A DNA stretch of 64,000 bases from SHVO01 sp041906145. Lineage in GTDB: Bacteria; Pseudomonadota; Alphaproteobacteria; Rhodospirillales; Rhodospirillaceae. The DNA lies in NCBI GenBank assembly GCA_041906145.1, contig JAYRJU010000009.1, positions 62,001-126,000 on the forward strand, written 5' to 3'. Position 1 is the stretch's first letter. Each line of letters starts with the position of its first letter. Positions 48,026 to 57,452 of this stretch are shown here, one piece after another. The translations under genes were made by a program, and so were the position numbers. The notes below the pieces were generated by a model. That model had not been told where the DNA came from and did no database searches. It was given only the letters and a program-made list of their open reading frames with translations.

Positions 48026-49540
48026 ATGGCCCGGAAAGTCACATCCAAAACCCGGCGCGGTGAGAGCAAACGGCCCCGCAAACCGGTGGCCGTGATCGAC
48101 ATCGGTTCGAACTCCGTGCGTCTGGTGGTCTATGACGGCCAGACGCGCACGCCTATCCCGCTGCACAACGAAAAGGCGATATGTGCGCTCGGCAAGGGGT
48201 TGGAGAAAACCGGCAAGCTGAATTCCGACGGCGTGAAGATGGCCTTCGACACCGTAGGCCGCTTTGTGAAAATCTCGCGCGCGCTCGGCGCCGGCAGCAT
48301 CGACGCTCTAGCGACCGCGGCGGTGCGCGACGCGACGGACGGCAAGGCGTTCGCAAAAGCCTTGGCGCGCAAGACCAAGATCAACGTGCAGATCCTGAGC
48401 GGAAAACAGGAAGCCGAGCGTTCGGCGCTTGGTGTCCTGTGCGGGATTCCCGACGCGGAAGGCATCGTGGCCGATCTTGGTGGCGGTAGTTTGGAACTCG
48501 TCAAAGTCGGAAACCGCCGTATGAGCGAGCATACGACCATGCCGCTCGGTCTGCTGCGCCTGTCCGAAGCCGCCGAAGGCGACCGCGACAAGGCGCTGAC
48601 GCTTATCGACAAAGCGCTCGACAAACATAAGTGGGTCACCAAGCATCGCGACCAGACTCTCTATGCGGTCGGCGGCGCATGGCGTTCCCTCGCGCGAGTC
48701 TGTATCGCGCAAATGAACTATCCTTTGCATGTGCTCGACAATTTCACGCTGGAACGCCAGCAGGCGATTTCGCTGTTCGACGTGATCTCGCGTCTGTCGC
48801 AGCGCAGTCTCGAGCAGATCAAGGGTGTGTCAAAATCACGTCTCGCAACATTGCCGCTCGGCGCCGCCGTGCTTGAACGCCTCCTCGAAGTCGTCAAACC
48901 GCGCGCGCTGGTGTTTTCGATCTACGGAATGCGTGAAGGGCAGTTCTTCAAGGATCTGCCGGCGAGCGTGCGCAAACAGGACCCGATCATTAGTCTCGCC
49001 GAGGAAATGGCGCGGTCCGCCGGGCGCTCGGCTGAAGCGGGCCACGAGTCCTTCAAATGGATGAGCGGCCTGTTCAAGGATGAAAGCGCGCGTCAACGCA
49101 AACTGCGTCTCGCGGCGTGCTTGCTGCGCGATGTGTGGTGGACGGAACATCCCGACTACCGCGCCGAGCAGGCATTCCTGCGCGTGCTGAGACTGCCGTT
49201 CCTCGGACTGGGGCACGAAGACCGCGCCGCTTTGGCCCTGGTGATGTACTACCGCTACCAGTCGGAGGCGACGGCGCCGATCATCGAGCAAGCGCACGCC
49301 CTTCTGGCCGAATCCCGCATTGCCCGCATCCAGACTGTTGGCCTGGCGATGCGTCTTGCTTACGCGCTGTCGGCCGGCGCCCCGGGCTGGGTGAGCAAGA
49401 CGTCCATGAAGATCGACGGTGAGAAGTTGGTGCTGCGCGTGCCGGGCGGCGAGCCCTTGTTCCGCACGGGCTCCTACGAACGGCGCCTGAAGCGCCTGGC
49501 CGATCACCTGGGCCTCGTGGCCCAGATCCGCATCATTTAG
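48026..49540 (+). CDS. ppx: Ppx/GppA exopolyphosphatase
   Basis: A 504-residue Ppx/GppA phosphatase, which removes phosphate from polyphosphate ends or from pppGpp. The ASKHA fold is seen in VAVIDIGSNSVRLVVYDG (phosphate-1), TAAVRDATDG, LSGKQEAE and IVADLGGGSLEL (phosphate-2), TMPLGLLRL and the C-terminal HD-like helical region. A basic N-terminal leader of about 20 residues precedes it. ATG 48026 is used in preference to a TTG one codon earlier. It is paired with ppk, giving synthesis and breakdown side by side. Confidence 0.93.
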   Translation: MARKVTSKTRRGESKRPRKPVAVIDIGSNSVRLVVYDGQTRTPIPLHNEKAICALGKGLEKTGKLNSDGVKMAFDTVGRFVKISRALGAGSIDALATAAVRDATDGKAFAKALARKTKINVQILSGKQEAERSALGVLCGIPDAEGIVADLGGGSLELVKVGNRRMSEHTTMPLGLLRLSEAAEGDRDKALTLIDKALDKHKWVTKHRDQTLYAVGGAWRSLARVCIAQMNYPLHVLDNFTLERQQAISLFDVISRLSQRSLEQIKGVSKSRLATLPLGAAVLERLLEVVKPRALVFSIYGMREGQFFKDLPASVRKQDPIISLAEEMARSAGRSAEAGHESFKWMSGLFKDESARQRKLRLAACLLRDVWWTEHPDYRAEQAFLRVLRLPFLGLGHEDRAALALVMYYRYQSEATAPIIEQAHALLAESRIARIQTVGLAMRLAYALSAGAPGWVSKTSMKIDGEKLVLRVPGGEPLFRTGSYERRLKRLADHLGLVAQIRII

Positions 49541-49543
49541 CGT

Positions 49544-50698
49544 TTAGCGTTCAAACACCTCGACATCCTTGCCGTTAGCCGACAGGCCGATGGCGAGTTT
49601 GCCGTGTTTGAGTTTGAGAGCGTCTTCGCCGAACAGTTCGCGGCGCCAGCCGTGCAGGGCTGGGACGTCGGCGGTGTCGGTGAGCGCGATGGCTTCGACG
49701 TCGTCGCTGGTGGCGATGAGACGCTGGGCCACATGATGGCGGTCCGACTTGGTTTTTAGGAGCAGTTTCAAAAGCTCGACGATGGCGCGCGGCGCCGGAT
49801 TGTCGCCGTTGTCCTGGCGGTCGGGCCTCGGGCAATCGGTTTCGGGCACGGCGCGGCCCTTGGCGATGGCGGCGAGCACGCCTTCCACGTATTTGCCGCT
49901 GGCCAGCGGCTTGGCGAGGCGCGAGCGTTTGATGTCGTCGACCGTCACCGGCATGCTGGCCGCCAGTTCGAGCAGCGCGTCGTCCTTGGCCACGCGCTGG
50001 CGCGGCATATCGAGGGCCTGCGCCGTGAGTTCACGCCAGGCGGCGAGTTCGCGCAGGACGCATAATAGGCGCGGGGCGCGGGTGCGCGCACGGATGCGGC
50101 GCCAGGATTCCCGCGGCTCAACCCGATACGTGGCGGGATCAGTGAGGGTGTCGGTTTCCTCCTGCAGCCACGGCAGGCGGCCCGATTTTTCCAGCTTCTT
50201 GGCGAGCTGCTGGTAGACCTTGCGCAGATGGGTGACGTCGCCGAGGGCGTATTTGACCTGGCGGTCGGTGAGGGGGCGCTGCGACCAGTCCGTGAAGCGC
50301 TGGGACTTATCGAGGTGCGCGCCCGCCAACTTGGAAACCAAGGTCTCGTAGCCGACCTGGTCGCCGAAGCCGCAGACCATGGCGGCTATCTGGGTGTCGA
50401 AGATCGGGGTGGGGACCGAGGTCGTGGCCGTATAGAAGATTTCAAGGTCCTGGCGTCCCGCGTGGAACACCTTGAGGACCTTGGGGTTGGCCAGCAGGTC
50501 GTAAAGCGGCTTGAGATTGATCCCCGGGGCTAGCGGGTCGATGCAGTGGGCCTCGTCGGGGCCGGCGACCTGGACCAGGCAAAGCTTTGCCCAGTAGGTG
50601 GTTTCCCGCATGAATTCGGTGTCGACCGTCACGAACTCGGTCTGGCTCAGCCGTTCACAAAGTGCGCTGAGCGCGTCCGTGTCTGTAATCAACGTCAT
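49544..50698 (-). CDS. rnd: ribonuclease D
   Basis: A 384-residue RNase D, a 3'-5' exonuclease for tRNA ends and structured RNAs. The DEDDy exonuclease is complete: VTVDTEFMRE (Asp, Glu), KVFHAGRQDLEIF (Asp), and YALGDVTHLRKVY (Tyr, Asp). Two HRDC domains follow (residues about 205-290 and 315-380). ATG 50698 is chosen because longer frames run far into the promoter region. It is divergent from aspS and convergent with ppx, with only three bases between stops. Confidence 0.94.
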   Translation of the reverse strand: MTLITDTDALSALCERLSQTEFVTVDTEFMRETTYWAKLCLVQVAGPDEAHCIDPLAPGINLKPLYDLLANPKVLKVFHAGRQDLEIFYTATTSVPTPIFDTQIAAMVCGFGDQVGYETLVSKLAGAHLDKSQRFTDWSQRPLTDRQVKYALGDVTHLRKVYQQLAKKLEKSGRLPWLQEETDTLTDPATYRVEPRESWRRIRARTRAPRLLCVLRELAAWRELTAQALDMPRQRVAKDDALLELAASMPVTVDDIKRSRLAKPLASGKYVEGVLAAIAKGRAVPETDCPRPDRQDNGDNPAPRAIVELLKLLLKTKSDRHHVAQRLIATSDDVEAIALTDTADVPALHGWRRELFGEDALKLKHGKLAIGLSANGKDVEVFER

Positions 50699-50755
50699 GG
50701 GCAGTGTCTTAGCCCCTGAGGGGGCTGGCCGCAACCCACGGAAAAGCCTCGGCGC

Positions 50756-50784
50756 TTGACAAAAGGCGGGGTTCAGTGTGCTTT
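50756..50784 (+). promoter_or_regulatory. probable sigma-70 promoter of aspS
   Basis: TTGACA (50756-50761) with a 17-base spacer to TGCTTT (50779-50784). The -35 is consensus, the -10 weak. It lies in the divergent rnd/aspS space, 75 bases before the aspS ATG. Confidence 0.45.
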
Positions 50785-50859
50785 CACGCCCGCTTAAAAG
50801 GGCTCCGCGCCCCTGTTCGCCGAGCCCCGTTTCCGTCCCTTTCTTAAGGATTAGAGCCG

Positions 50860-52671
50860 ATGCACCGCTACCGTTCACATACCTGTGGCGCCCTTCGCCA
50901 GGAGGATGCAGGTAAGGAAGTGAAGATCGCGGGTTGGGTGCATCGTAAGCGCGATCACGGCAATTTGCTGTTCGTGGACCTGCGCGATCAATTCGGGATC
51001 ACCCAGTGCGTGGCCGATATCTCGGCTCCTGTCTTCAAGATCCTGGAAGCGGTGCGTCCCGAAAGCGTCATCAGCGTGCTCGGCAAGGTGGTGCCGCGCT
51101 CGGCCGAGACGGTGAACGACAAGCTCCCCACGGGCCGTATCGAGCTGGTCGTGAAGGAAGTTTCCATCCTCTCCGAAGCGGCCGTTCTCCCAATGCAGGT
51201 GGCCGGCGAGCAGGAATACTCGGAAGAGATGCGGCTCAGCTACCGCTTCCTCGACCTGCGCCGCGAGAAAATGCGCGACAACATGCTGCTACGTTCGAAG
51301 GTCATCGCCTCGATCCGCAAGCGCATGTGGGACGCGGGCTTCTATGAATTCCAGACCCCGATCCTGACAGCCTCGTCGCCCGAAGGCGCGCGCGACTTCC
51401 TGGTGCCGTCGCGCATCCACCCGGGCAAGTTCTACGCCCTGCCGCAGGCGCCGCAGCAGTTCAAACAGCTGCTGATGACGTCGGGCTTCGATCGCTATTT
51501 CCAGATCGCGCCTTGCTTCCGCGATGAGGACAGCCGCGCGGATCGCTCACCTGGCGAGTTCTACCAGCTCGACTTCGAAATGGCCTTCGCGACCCAGGAC
51601 GATGTGTTCGACACCATCGCGCCCGTGCTCGCCGGCGTGTTCGAGGAGTTCGGCAAGGGCCGCCGCGTGACCAAGACGCCGTTCCCGCGCATCACCTTCG
51701 ACGACGCGATGGCCAAGTACGGCAGCGACAAGCCGGATCTGCGTAACCCGTTGCTCATCACCGACGTCACTCCGGCCTTCAAAGGCTCGGGCTTCGGTCT
51801 GTTCGCCAAGAATATCGAAAAAGGCGGCATCGTGCGCGCCGTCGTTGGACCCAAATCCTCGGATCAGCCGCGCAGCTGGTTCGACAAGCTGAACGAATGG
51901 GCCCGTGAAAACGGCGCTGGCGGCCTCGGCTACATCCAGTTCAAGTCTGATGGTCCGGCGGGCCCGATCGCGAAGAACCTCGACGCCGACCGCGTCGCGC
52001 AAATCAAGGCCGCCACCGGCGCGCAGGATGGCGACAGCGTCTTCTTCGTCTGCGATCAGCCGGCCGTGGCCGCGAAGTTCGCGGGCCTCGTGCGTACAAA
52101 AATCTGCAACGAACTGAATCTGCTCGACGCTGAACAGTTCGCCTTCTGCTGGATCGTAGATTTCCCGATGTACGAGCGCAACGCTGACACGGGCCAAATC
52201 GAATTCAGCCACAACCCGTTCTCGATGCCGCAAGGCGAGATGGACGCGCTGATGAACAAGGACCCGTTGGACATCAAGGCGTTCCAGTACGATATCGTCT
52301 GCAACGGTATCGAACTCTCGTCGGGCGCCATCCGTAATCACCGCCCGGACATCATGTACAAGGCGTTCGAGATTGCCGGCTACACGCAGGCCGACGTCGA
52401 GAGCCGCTTCGGCGGCATGTTGAACGCGTTCAAGCATGGCGCCCCGCCGCACGGCGGTTCTGCCCCGGGTATCGATCGTATCGTGATGCTGTTGGCCGAC
52501 GAGCCGAACATCCGCGAAGTCATCCTTTTCCCGATGACCGGCCGCGCGGAAGACTTGCTGATGCAGGCCCCGAACACGGTCACGCCGCGCCAGTTGAAAG
52601 AGCTGCACATCAAGCTCGATCTGCCGAAGGAAGTGGCGAAGGCGGAAGTGAAAACGGACGTGGCGAAATAA
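50860..52671 (+). CDS. aspS: aspartyl-tRNA synthetase
   Basis: A 603-residue class IIb synthetase. The OB-fold anticodon domain occupies about residues 1-110 (VKIAGWVHRKRDHGNLLFVDLRDQFGITQCV). Motif 1 and motif 2 follow (FRDEDSRADRSPGEFYQLDFEMAF), then the bacterial GAD insertion, and motif 3 near GAPPHGGSAPGIDRIVMLL. It charges tRNA-Asp, and in many Alphaproteobacteria the non-discriminating form also charges tRNA-Asn. AAGGATT lies before the ATG. A strong terminator follows. Confidence 0.97.
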   Translation: MHRYRSHTCGALRQEDAGKEVKIAGWVHRKRDHGNLLFVDLRDQFGITQCVADISAPVFKILEAVRPESVISVLGKVVPRSAETVNDKLPTGRIELVVKEVSILSEAAVLPMQVAGEQEYSEEMRLSYRFLDLRREKMRDNMLLRSKVIASIRKRMWDAGFYEFQTPILTASSPEGARDFLVPSRIHPGKFYALPQAPQQFKQLLMTSGFDRYFQIAPCFRDEDSRADRSPGEFYQLDFEMAFATQDDVFDTIAPVLAGVFEEFGKGRRVTKTPFPRITFDDAMAKYGSDKPDLRNPLLITDVTPAFKGSGFGLFAKNIEKGGIVRAVVGPKSSDQPRSWFDKLNEWARENGAGGLGYIQFKSDGPAGPIAKNLDADRVAQIKAATGAQDGDSVFFVCDQPAVAAKFAGLVRTKICNELNLLDAEQFAFCWIVDFPMYERNADTGQIEFSHNPFSMPQGEMDALMNKDPLDIKAFQYDIVCNGIELSSGAIRNHRPDIMYKAFEIAGYTQADVESRFGGMLNAFKHGAPPHGGSAPGIDRIVMLLADEPNIREVILFPMTGRAEDLLMQAPNTVTPRQLKELHIKLDLPKEVAKAEVKTDVAK

Positions 52672-52689
52672 TCGCCCGCCTCGAAAAGC

Positions 52690-52721
52690 AAAAAGGCCGG
52701 TCTTCAGGACCGGCCTTTTTT
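52690..52721. terminator. aspS terminator, bidirectional
   Basis: AAAAAGGCCGGTC/GACCGGCCTTTTT, a perfect 13-bp stem with a 5-base loop, followed by a further T. It lies between convergent aspS and the next minus-strand gene. Confidence 0.92.
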
Positions 52722-52738
52722 ATTGGACTCGCTCGACC

Positions 52739-53341
52739 TTATTTCTTCAACCAGCCCTGATCGCGCGGCATCGCTGGGTCGGCGGTGATCTTCAGTTCCG
52801 CGCAGTGGTGATACGTGTAGCCGCCTTCCGGATTGAAGCTATGGTCCGCCATCCACTGGATGACCTGGAGGGTGCAGTTCTCGCAGTCGATATTCGGAAT
52901 GCGTACATCGGTTTCCCAGATGTGGCCGGACTCAAAACGTTCAGTGTGCACGAACAACCCGTCAACGAGGACCGGCGGCTTTGGGTTCGGGTCGATCCTC
53001 GCGGAGACGGAGCGCGGGCCTTTTTCTGTATCGCGTGTCACGGTCTCCGGGTCGGCCGGGAGATCGAGCGGTTGCGCCGCCAGAGCGATCCGGTAGTGCC
53101 CCGGATGATAGACGGTTTCCTTGATCTTGATGTGGAACTGCGAGCCGCCCTTGACCGGCGTCACCACGCCCGTCGCCGGTGTCGAGCCGCTCTTTGTGCC
53201 GCCGCACGGCTCGGGCTTTTGCGGATTGCCGCGATCGTCCTGGGCTAGGATCGGCGTGGGCTCCATCAAATAGAAATGCGAACTCGCTTCCGCCGGAACC
53301 AAGAGCGCCAGAACAGAAAGATACGCCGGATGGAATTTCAT
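52739..53341 (-). CDS. SCE4755-family lytic polysaccharide monooxygenase-like protein
   Basis: A 200-residue secreted protein. The signal peptide is expected to be cut before His22 (AEASS-HFYLMEP), which would make His the N-terminal residue, as needed for the copper histidine brace of LPMOs. A second His (GHYRIAL or FHIKIKE) and Tyr/His residues near the C-terminus (TYHHC) could complete the site. The start HFYLMEP...DDRGNPQKPEPCGG fits the SCE4755 polysaccharide-monooxygenase-like family. Four Cys suggest two disulfides. Real oxidase activity is unproven; a copper-binding role is also possible. Confidence 0.75.
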   Translation of the reverse strand: MKFHPAYLSVLALLVPAEASSHFYLMEPTPILAQDDRGNPQKPEPCGGTKSGSTPATGVVTPVKGGSQFHIKIKETVYHPGHYRIALAAQPLDLPADPETVTRDTEKGPRSVSARIDPNPKPPVLVDGLFVHTERFESGHIWETDVRIPNIDCENCTLQVIQWMADHSFNPEGGYTYHHCAELKITADPAMPRDQGWLKK

Positions 53342-53455
53342 GTGTCCCCCAAGTGGCTTTCGAGCCGAAGTGTACGCACGGCGGTTATGCCCACGAATCA
53401 CAATTGTGCGAACGGTACCACTGTTTGGTAACGACGCGGAGGGGGGCGCTTGAGC

Positions 53456-54184
53456 TTAGCGGACCTTCAGGTTCAGGCGAGCGCGGCGTTCCTGCTTGAT
53501 CTTGTACATCGCCGCGTCGGCGGCTTCGAGCAGGGGCTTCACTTCGGCCTTGGAGGCATACATGTGTACACCGCAGCTGGCCTTGATCGCGATCTGATTG
53601 TTATCCCAGGCCGCGTAGGCGTTATTGAGCTTGCGGTCGAGGTCTTCGGCGCGGCGCACGCCATTGCGCTTGTTCGAACGCGGCAGAAGGATCGCGAATT
53701 CGTCGCCGCCGAGACGGCCGATATAATCGGTGTCGCGGATGTGGCCGCGCAGGAGGTTGGCGACCGTGAGCAGGACTTCGTCGCCGGCCGCGTGGCCGTA
53801 GGTGTCATTGACCGGCTTGAATTCGTCGAGGTCGACGAAGATCAAAACGCCGCCGACGCCGTGACGGCGGGCGACGGAAAGTTCATGGGTGAGCGCTTCC
53901 TCGAAGCCGCGGCGGTTGAGCACGCGCGTGAGGCCGTCGGTCGTGGCAAGATTTTCAAGCTCGCCGATACGGCGCTCCTGGCTTTTCAGATGATCGGTGA
54001 TCTCGGTCACGAGCGCATGGGCGAGCTTCGCGATCTCCAGGATCGCGCCCGTGCCGTCCTGCTCACGGTTCGGCGATGCCTGTTCCGTGAAGCGGACAAG
54101 CTGCGTAAGCTTCGTGACAATCGACTTCGAAGATGGATCGGACTCCGCAGCGGCTTTACGCTTCGGTTCCGGCGCGCCGGACAT
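53456..54184 (-). CDS. GGDEF diguanylate cyclase
   Basis: A 242-residue soluble diguanylate cyclase that makes cyclic di-GMP. The GGDEF active site is intact, and an RxxD product-inhibition site (RDTD) lies five residues before it. The N-terminal 80 residues are a helical stalk, with no recognisable sensor domain or membrane segment (TDHLKSQERRIGELENLATTDGLTRVLNRRGF). The ATG at 54184 follows GGGAG. Its signal input is unknown, perhaps by a partner protein. Activity is therefore likely and self-limited. Confidence 0.9.
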   Translation of the reverse strand: MSGAPEPKRKAAAESDPSSKSIVTKLTQLVRFTEQASPNREQDGTGAILEIAKLAHALVTEITDHLKSQERRIGELENLATTDGLTRVLNRRGFEEALTHELSVARRHGVGGVLIFVDLDEFKPVNDTYGHAAGDEVLLTVANLLRGHIRDTDYIGRLGGDEFAILLPRSNKRNGVRRAEDLDRKLNNAYAAWDNNQIAIKASCGVHMYASKAEVKPLLEAADAAMYKIKQERRARLNLKVR

Positions 54185-54488
54185 CCCCAAACTCCCGTAT
54201 CCCCAAAATTGGCTGCATTTTCGGAATGGCTGACCACTCAGTCAACAAACTAAGTTGGTCTTGGGTGCGAACCTTCAACCTGAGATGACGATATAGGAAA
54301 GTCGCGCGCCTTTAGGTATGACGACCCAGCTTTTTCCGGCCTAAAACGCCTGATTTAACAATATAACAATTCAGATGCCCCGCTGTCAGAGTAGGGTGGC
54401 GGGACGCACATTCACCCCCTAATCTGTTTTGAGTCAAAAATAAATCGGGCGAATCGCGTCCACGGGATAAGACGGTGTCGGGCAACAG
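54185..54488. other. 304-base divergent spacer, no gene seen
   Basis: The space between the diguanylate cyclase and eipB holds an AT-rich patch (about 54345-54372 and 54418-54448) that probably carries the eipB promoter. No gene, RNA or repeat was recognised. Confidence 0.5.
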
Positions 54489-55352
54489 ATGAGGTTGAGC
54501 GTGAAGCTGGTGCGAATTTTGTGCGCGGGCGCTTTTATCGGTCTCGCGCTGACGGTGGCGCCGCAGTCGGGACGCCCCGCGGCGGCCGCGGCGCCCACGC
54601 CGGCGATCGCTAAACCGCATCAGGCGCTGGTCTCACACAAAGCGATCTACGAACTCACGCTGCTGAGAACGAAGCCCGGCGACGGCGTGCGCGCGGCGCG
54701 CGGCAGCATGATCTATACGCTTGCTGATCGTTGCGACGGCTACACCATCGAAAGCAACATCGCGATGGAGTTGTCGTTCGCCGACGGCAATACGCAGAAG
54801 GTCGATCAGCGTTACGCCTCATGGGAAGCCAAGAACGGCCGTTTCTCGAGCTTCACGATGCAGACGCTCGAGAACGGCAAGGCGGCAAAGACTTACCGCG
54901 GCACCATCACGCTGAAAGAAGACGGTTCAGGCACGGCGACATACGACGCCGACAAGCCCACGAGCTTCGAGCTCGCGCCCGGCACGCTGTTGTCCACCGC
55001 GCATACCGTGGCGCTGCTTGAGAGCGCCGCCGCCGGGAAGAAATTCTTTAGCAGTGCCGTGATCGACGGCTCGTTCGACCAGGGACCGTTCGTGGTGACC
55101 GCGGCGATCGCCGGATCACGCAAAGGCGGCGCCGTCCTTCAAAAAGAAGATCCGGCCGCCGTGAGCGGCGGAAATTATTTCCCGATGAGCCTTGCCTATT
55201 TCCCCGCCGCTTCGACCGCCGCCACACCCGAGTACGAACTCGGCATGCAAATCCTGCCGTCCGGCATCAGCCGTTCCATGACGCAGGACTTTGGCGCGTT
55301 CACGATCGGATTCAAGTTGATCGATCTCGAGGCGGTTAAGCCGGAGTGCTGA
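54489..55352 (+). CDS. eipB: EipB (DUF1849) periplasmic envelope-integrity protein
   Basis: A 287-residue exported protein of the EipB/DUF1849 family, a spiral beta-sheet periplasmic protein needed for envelope integrity in Brucella. The signal region ends near residue 34. Conserved parts: HKAIYELTLL, ARGSMIYTLADRCDGYTIE, RYASWEAKNGRFSSF and MQILPSGISRSM. Two Cys, one in ADRCDGY and one as the last residue (KPEC), match the conserved disulfide of EipB. The 3' end overlaps the convergent ROK gene by 17 bases. Confidence 0.88.
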   Translation: MRLSVKLVRILCAGAFIGLALTVAPQSGRPAAAAAPTPAIAKPHQALVSHKAIYELTLLRTKPGDGVRAARGSMIYTLADRCDGYTIESNIAMELSFADGNTQKVDQRYASWEAKNGRFSSFTMQTLENGKAAKTYRGTITLKEDGSGTATYDADKPTSFELAPGTLLSTAHTVALLESAAAGKKFFSSAVIDGSFDQGPFVVTAAIAGSRKGGAVLQKEDPAAVSGGNYFPMSLAYFPAASTAATPEYELGMQILPSGISRSMTQDFGAFTIGFKLIDLEAVKPEC

Positions 55353-56232
55353 GTTCGTTCCACAACCACGCGGCGCCGCGCACGCCGGAGGAATCGCCGT
55401 AGCGCGGTGGGACGAGCTTTGTCGTCACGGCATCGGAGAATATGCCCGCCGACCATAGGCGTGGGACATCTTCATAAAGCCGGCTGACGCGTGAGAGGCC
55501 GCCGCCCAATACGATCACGTGCGGATCGACGATGTTGACGATATGGGCAAGGCCGCGTGCGAGGCGCTCTACGTAGCGGTCCATGGCGGCGCGGGCCTGC
55601 GCGTCATCCGAAGCGGAGATCTGTTCGGCGCTCCAGCCTTGACCGTGATCGCGCGCGAGGCCGGGGCCGGAGAGGAAAGTCTCGATGCAGCCATGGCGGC
55701 CGCAATAGCACCTCGGTCCGGGACGTTCGCCGTCCTTCGGCCAGGGCAACGGATTATGGCCCCATTCGCCGGTGATGGCATTGGGTCCGCTGATTGGCCG
55801 TCTCTCAATGACGAGGCCGCCGCCGACGCCGGTGCCGAGGATCACGCCGAAGACGATGGATGCGCCCGCCGCCGCGCCGTCGACGGCTTCCGAGAGCGCA
55901 AAGCAATCGGCGTCGTTTGCCAAGCGCACCGGACGTCCCACGGCCGCCGCGATGTCTTTATCGAGCGCATGACCTATGAGGCAGGTAGAGTTGGCGTTCT
56001 TGATCAGACCCGTGGCCGGGGAGATGGCGCCGGGAATACCGACGCCGATGCTGCCCTTTTCCCCGAGGGATGCATCCACTGTGCGCACGAGATCGGCGAT
56101 GGCGCGCACTGTCGCCTCATAGTTGCCAGCGGGCGTGGCCACCCTTTGACGGAACCGCTCGCGGCCGTCGGCCGCCAGCGCGATGGCTTCGATTTTGGTT
56201 CCGCCGAGGTCTATACCGATTCGAATGGTCAT
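55336..56232 (-). CDS. ROK-family sugar kinase (fructokinase/GlcNAc kinase type)
   Basis: A 298-residue ROK kinase. The ATP site is GIDLGGTKIE. The central ROK signature has the zinc ligands in CYCGRHGCIETFLSGPGL (one His earlier in EWGHNPLP). The catalytic Asp is in NDADCFALSEA. Such enzymes phosphorylate fructose, mannose, glucose or N-acetylglucosamine; substrate cannot be told from sequence. It lies divergent from the deacetylase-like gene (44 bases) and overlaps the 3' end of eipB. Confidence 0.88.
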   Translation of the reverse strand: MTIRIGIDLGGTKIEAIALAADGRERFRQRVATPAGNYEATVRAIADLVRTVDASLGEKGSIGVGIPGAISPATGLIKNANSTCLIGHALDKDIAAAVGRPVRLANDADCFALSEAVDGAAAGASIVFGVILGTGVGGGLVIERRPISGPNAITGEWGHNPLPWPKDGERPGPRCYCGRHGCIETFLSGPGLARDHGQGWSAEQISASDDAQARAAMDRYVERLARGLAHIVNIVDPHVIVLGGGLSRVSRLYEDVPRLWSAGIFSDAVTTKLVPPRYGDSSGVRGAAWLWNELSTPA

Positions 56233-56276
56233 GGCCCGGTAGTCTGCCCGACAGACGGCGTGATAAGAAAGAGCTC

Positions 56277-57206
56277 ATGACGACACTGTTCATCACACAT
56301 GGCGACTGTCTCGCGCATGACACGGGCGCCTATCACCCGGAGCGACCGGACCGGCTGCGTTCGGTGCTGAAGGCGATGGAGCAGGAGGCCTTCCGGGGAC
56401 TGATCCGGGAAGAAGCGCCGCGCGCGACCCTCGAGGCCATGGCGCGTGCGCATCCGGGCGATTTCGTCACACAAATCCTTGATGCGATCCCTGATCACGC
56501 CTTGCGTCAGATCGACGCGGACACCGTGATCTCGCCGGGGTCTGGCGAGGCGATGCAGCGCGCCGCCGGCGCCGTTGTGCGTGCGGTGGATGCGGTGGCG
56601 AAGGGTGAGGCGGATAATGCGTTCTGCGCGGTGCGCCCGCCGGGGCATCACGCGGAATCCACCCGGGCGATGGGATTTTGCTTGGTGAACAACGCGGTCG
56701 TCGGCGCCATGCATGCGCGCGCCGCGCATGGCCACCAGCGCGTGGCGGTGGTGGATTTCGATGTGCATCACGGCAACGGCACACAGGAGATGTTCTGGGA
56801 GGATGCCGATGCGTTCTATGCCTCCACTCACCAGTATCCCTTTTATCCGGGGACCGGCGGTGTGCGGGAGCGGGGCGCACACGGGAATATCGTAAATGTA
56901 CCGCTTGCGGCCGGGTCTGGTTCGGACATTTTCCGCAGCCGGTTCTCGGATGAAATCCTGCCGGCGCTGGAGGCCTTCAAGCCCGGTCTCGTCCTCATTT
57001 CCGCCGGCTTTGACGCCCATAAGGACGATCCCCTGGCCGAACTGCGGCTGACGGAGGCCGATTTCGCCTGGGCGACGGCCAAGCTTATGGATGTGGCCCG
57101 GAAAGTCTGCGGCGGACGGGTAGTATCGGTGCTCGAAGGGGGTTACAACCTGGACGCATTGGCGGACTGTGCGACGGCGCATGTCCAAACTCTGAAGGAT
57201 CACTAG
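56277..57206 (+). CDS. histone deacetylase-fold amidohydrolase
   Basis: A 309-residue zinc hydrolase of the HDAC/AcuC/acetylpolyamine amidohydrolase superfamily. The start TLFITHGDCLAHDTGAYHPERPDRLRSVL, the catalytic pair in RPPGHHAE, the zinc ligands in VDFDVHHGNGTQ, and the third in SAGFDAHKDDPL are intact. It removes acetyl groups from amines or lysines; substrate unknown. The ATG at 56277 is chosen; a frame from 56070 would overlap the ROK gene. Its stop directly touches the xseB start codon, so it heads the xseB-ispA-dxs-tlyA operon. Confidence 0.9.
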   Translation: MTTLFITHGDCLAHDTGAYHPERPDRLRSVLKAMEQEAFRGLIREEAPRATLEAMARAHPGDFVTQILDAIPDHALRQIDADTVISPGSGEAMQRAAGAVVRAVDAVAKGEADNAFCAVRPPGHHAESTRAMGFCLVNNAVVGAMHARAAHGHQRVAVVDFDVHHGNGTQEMFWEDADAFYASTHQYPFYPGTGGVRERGAHGNIVNVPLAAGSGSDIFRSRFSDEILPALEAFKPGLVLISAGFDAHKDDPLAELRLTEADFAWATAKLMDVARKVCGGRVVSVLEGGYNLDALADCATAHVQTLKDH

Positions 57207-57452
57207 ATGGCGAAGGGTACCGTCCCGGCCGACATCGCGGCCATGGGCTTCGAAGAGGCCATGAAGGAACTGGAACGCATCGTGCGGGAGCTGGAAAGCG
57301 GACAGGTAAAGCTGGACGATGCGGTGAAGGCCTATGAGCGCGGTACCGCGCTGAAGACCCATTGCGAGAGCAAGCTGGCGGAAGCGCGCACAAAGGTCGA
57401 GAAGATCACAGGCATCGGCAAGACTCTCGGTCTGGAGCCGGCGAGTGACTAG
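57207..57452 (+). CDS. xseB: exodeoxyribonuclease VII small subunit
   Basis: An 81-residue XseB. The two-helix signature GFEEAMKELERIVRELESGQVKLDDAVKAYERG and the C-terminal CESKLAEARTKVEKI are complete. It assembles with XseA to degrade single-stranded DNA; xseA is not in the window. The pairing xseB-ispA-dxs is widespread in Proteobacteria. It begins right after the HDAC-like stop and overlaps ispA by eight bases. Confidence 0.95.
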   Translation: MAKGTVPADIAAMGFEEAMKELERIVRELESGQVKLDDAVKAYERGTALKTHCESKLAEARTKVEKITGIGKTLGLEPASD

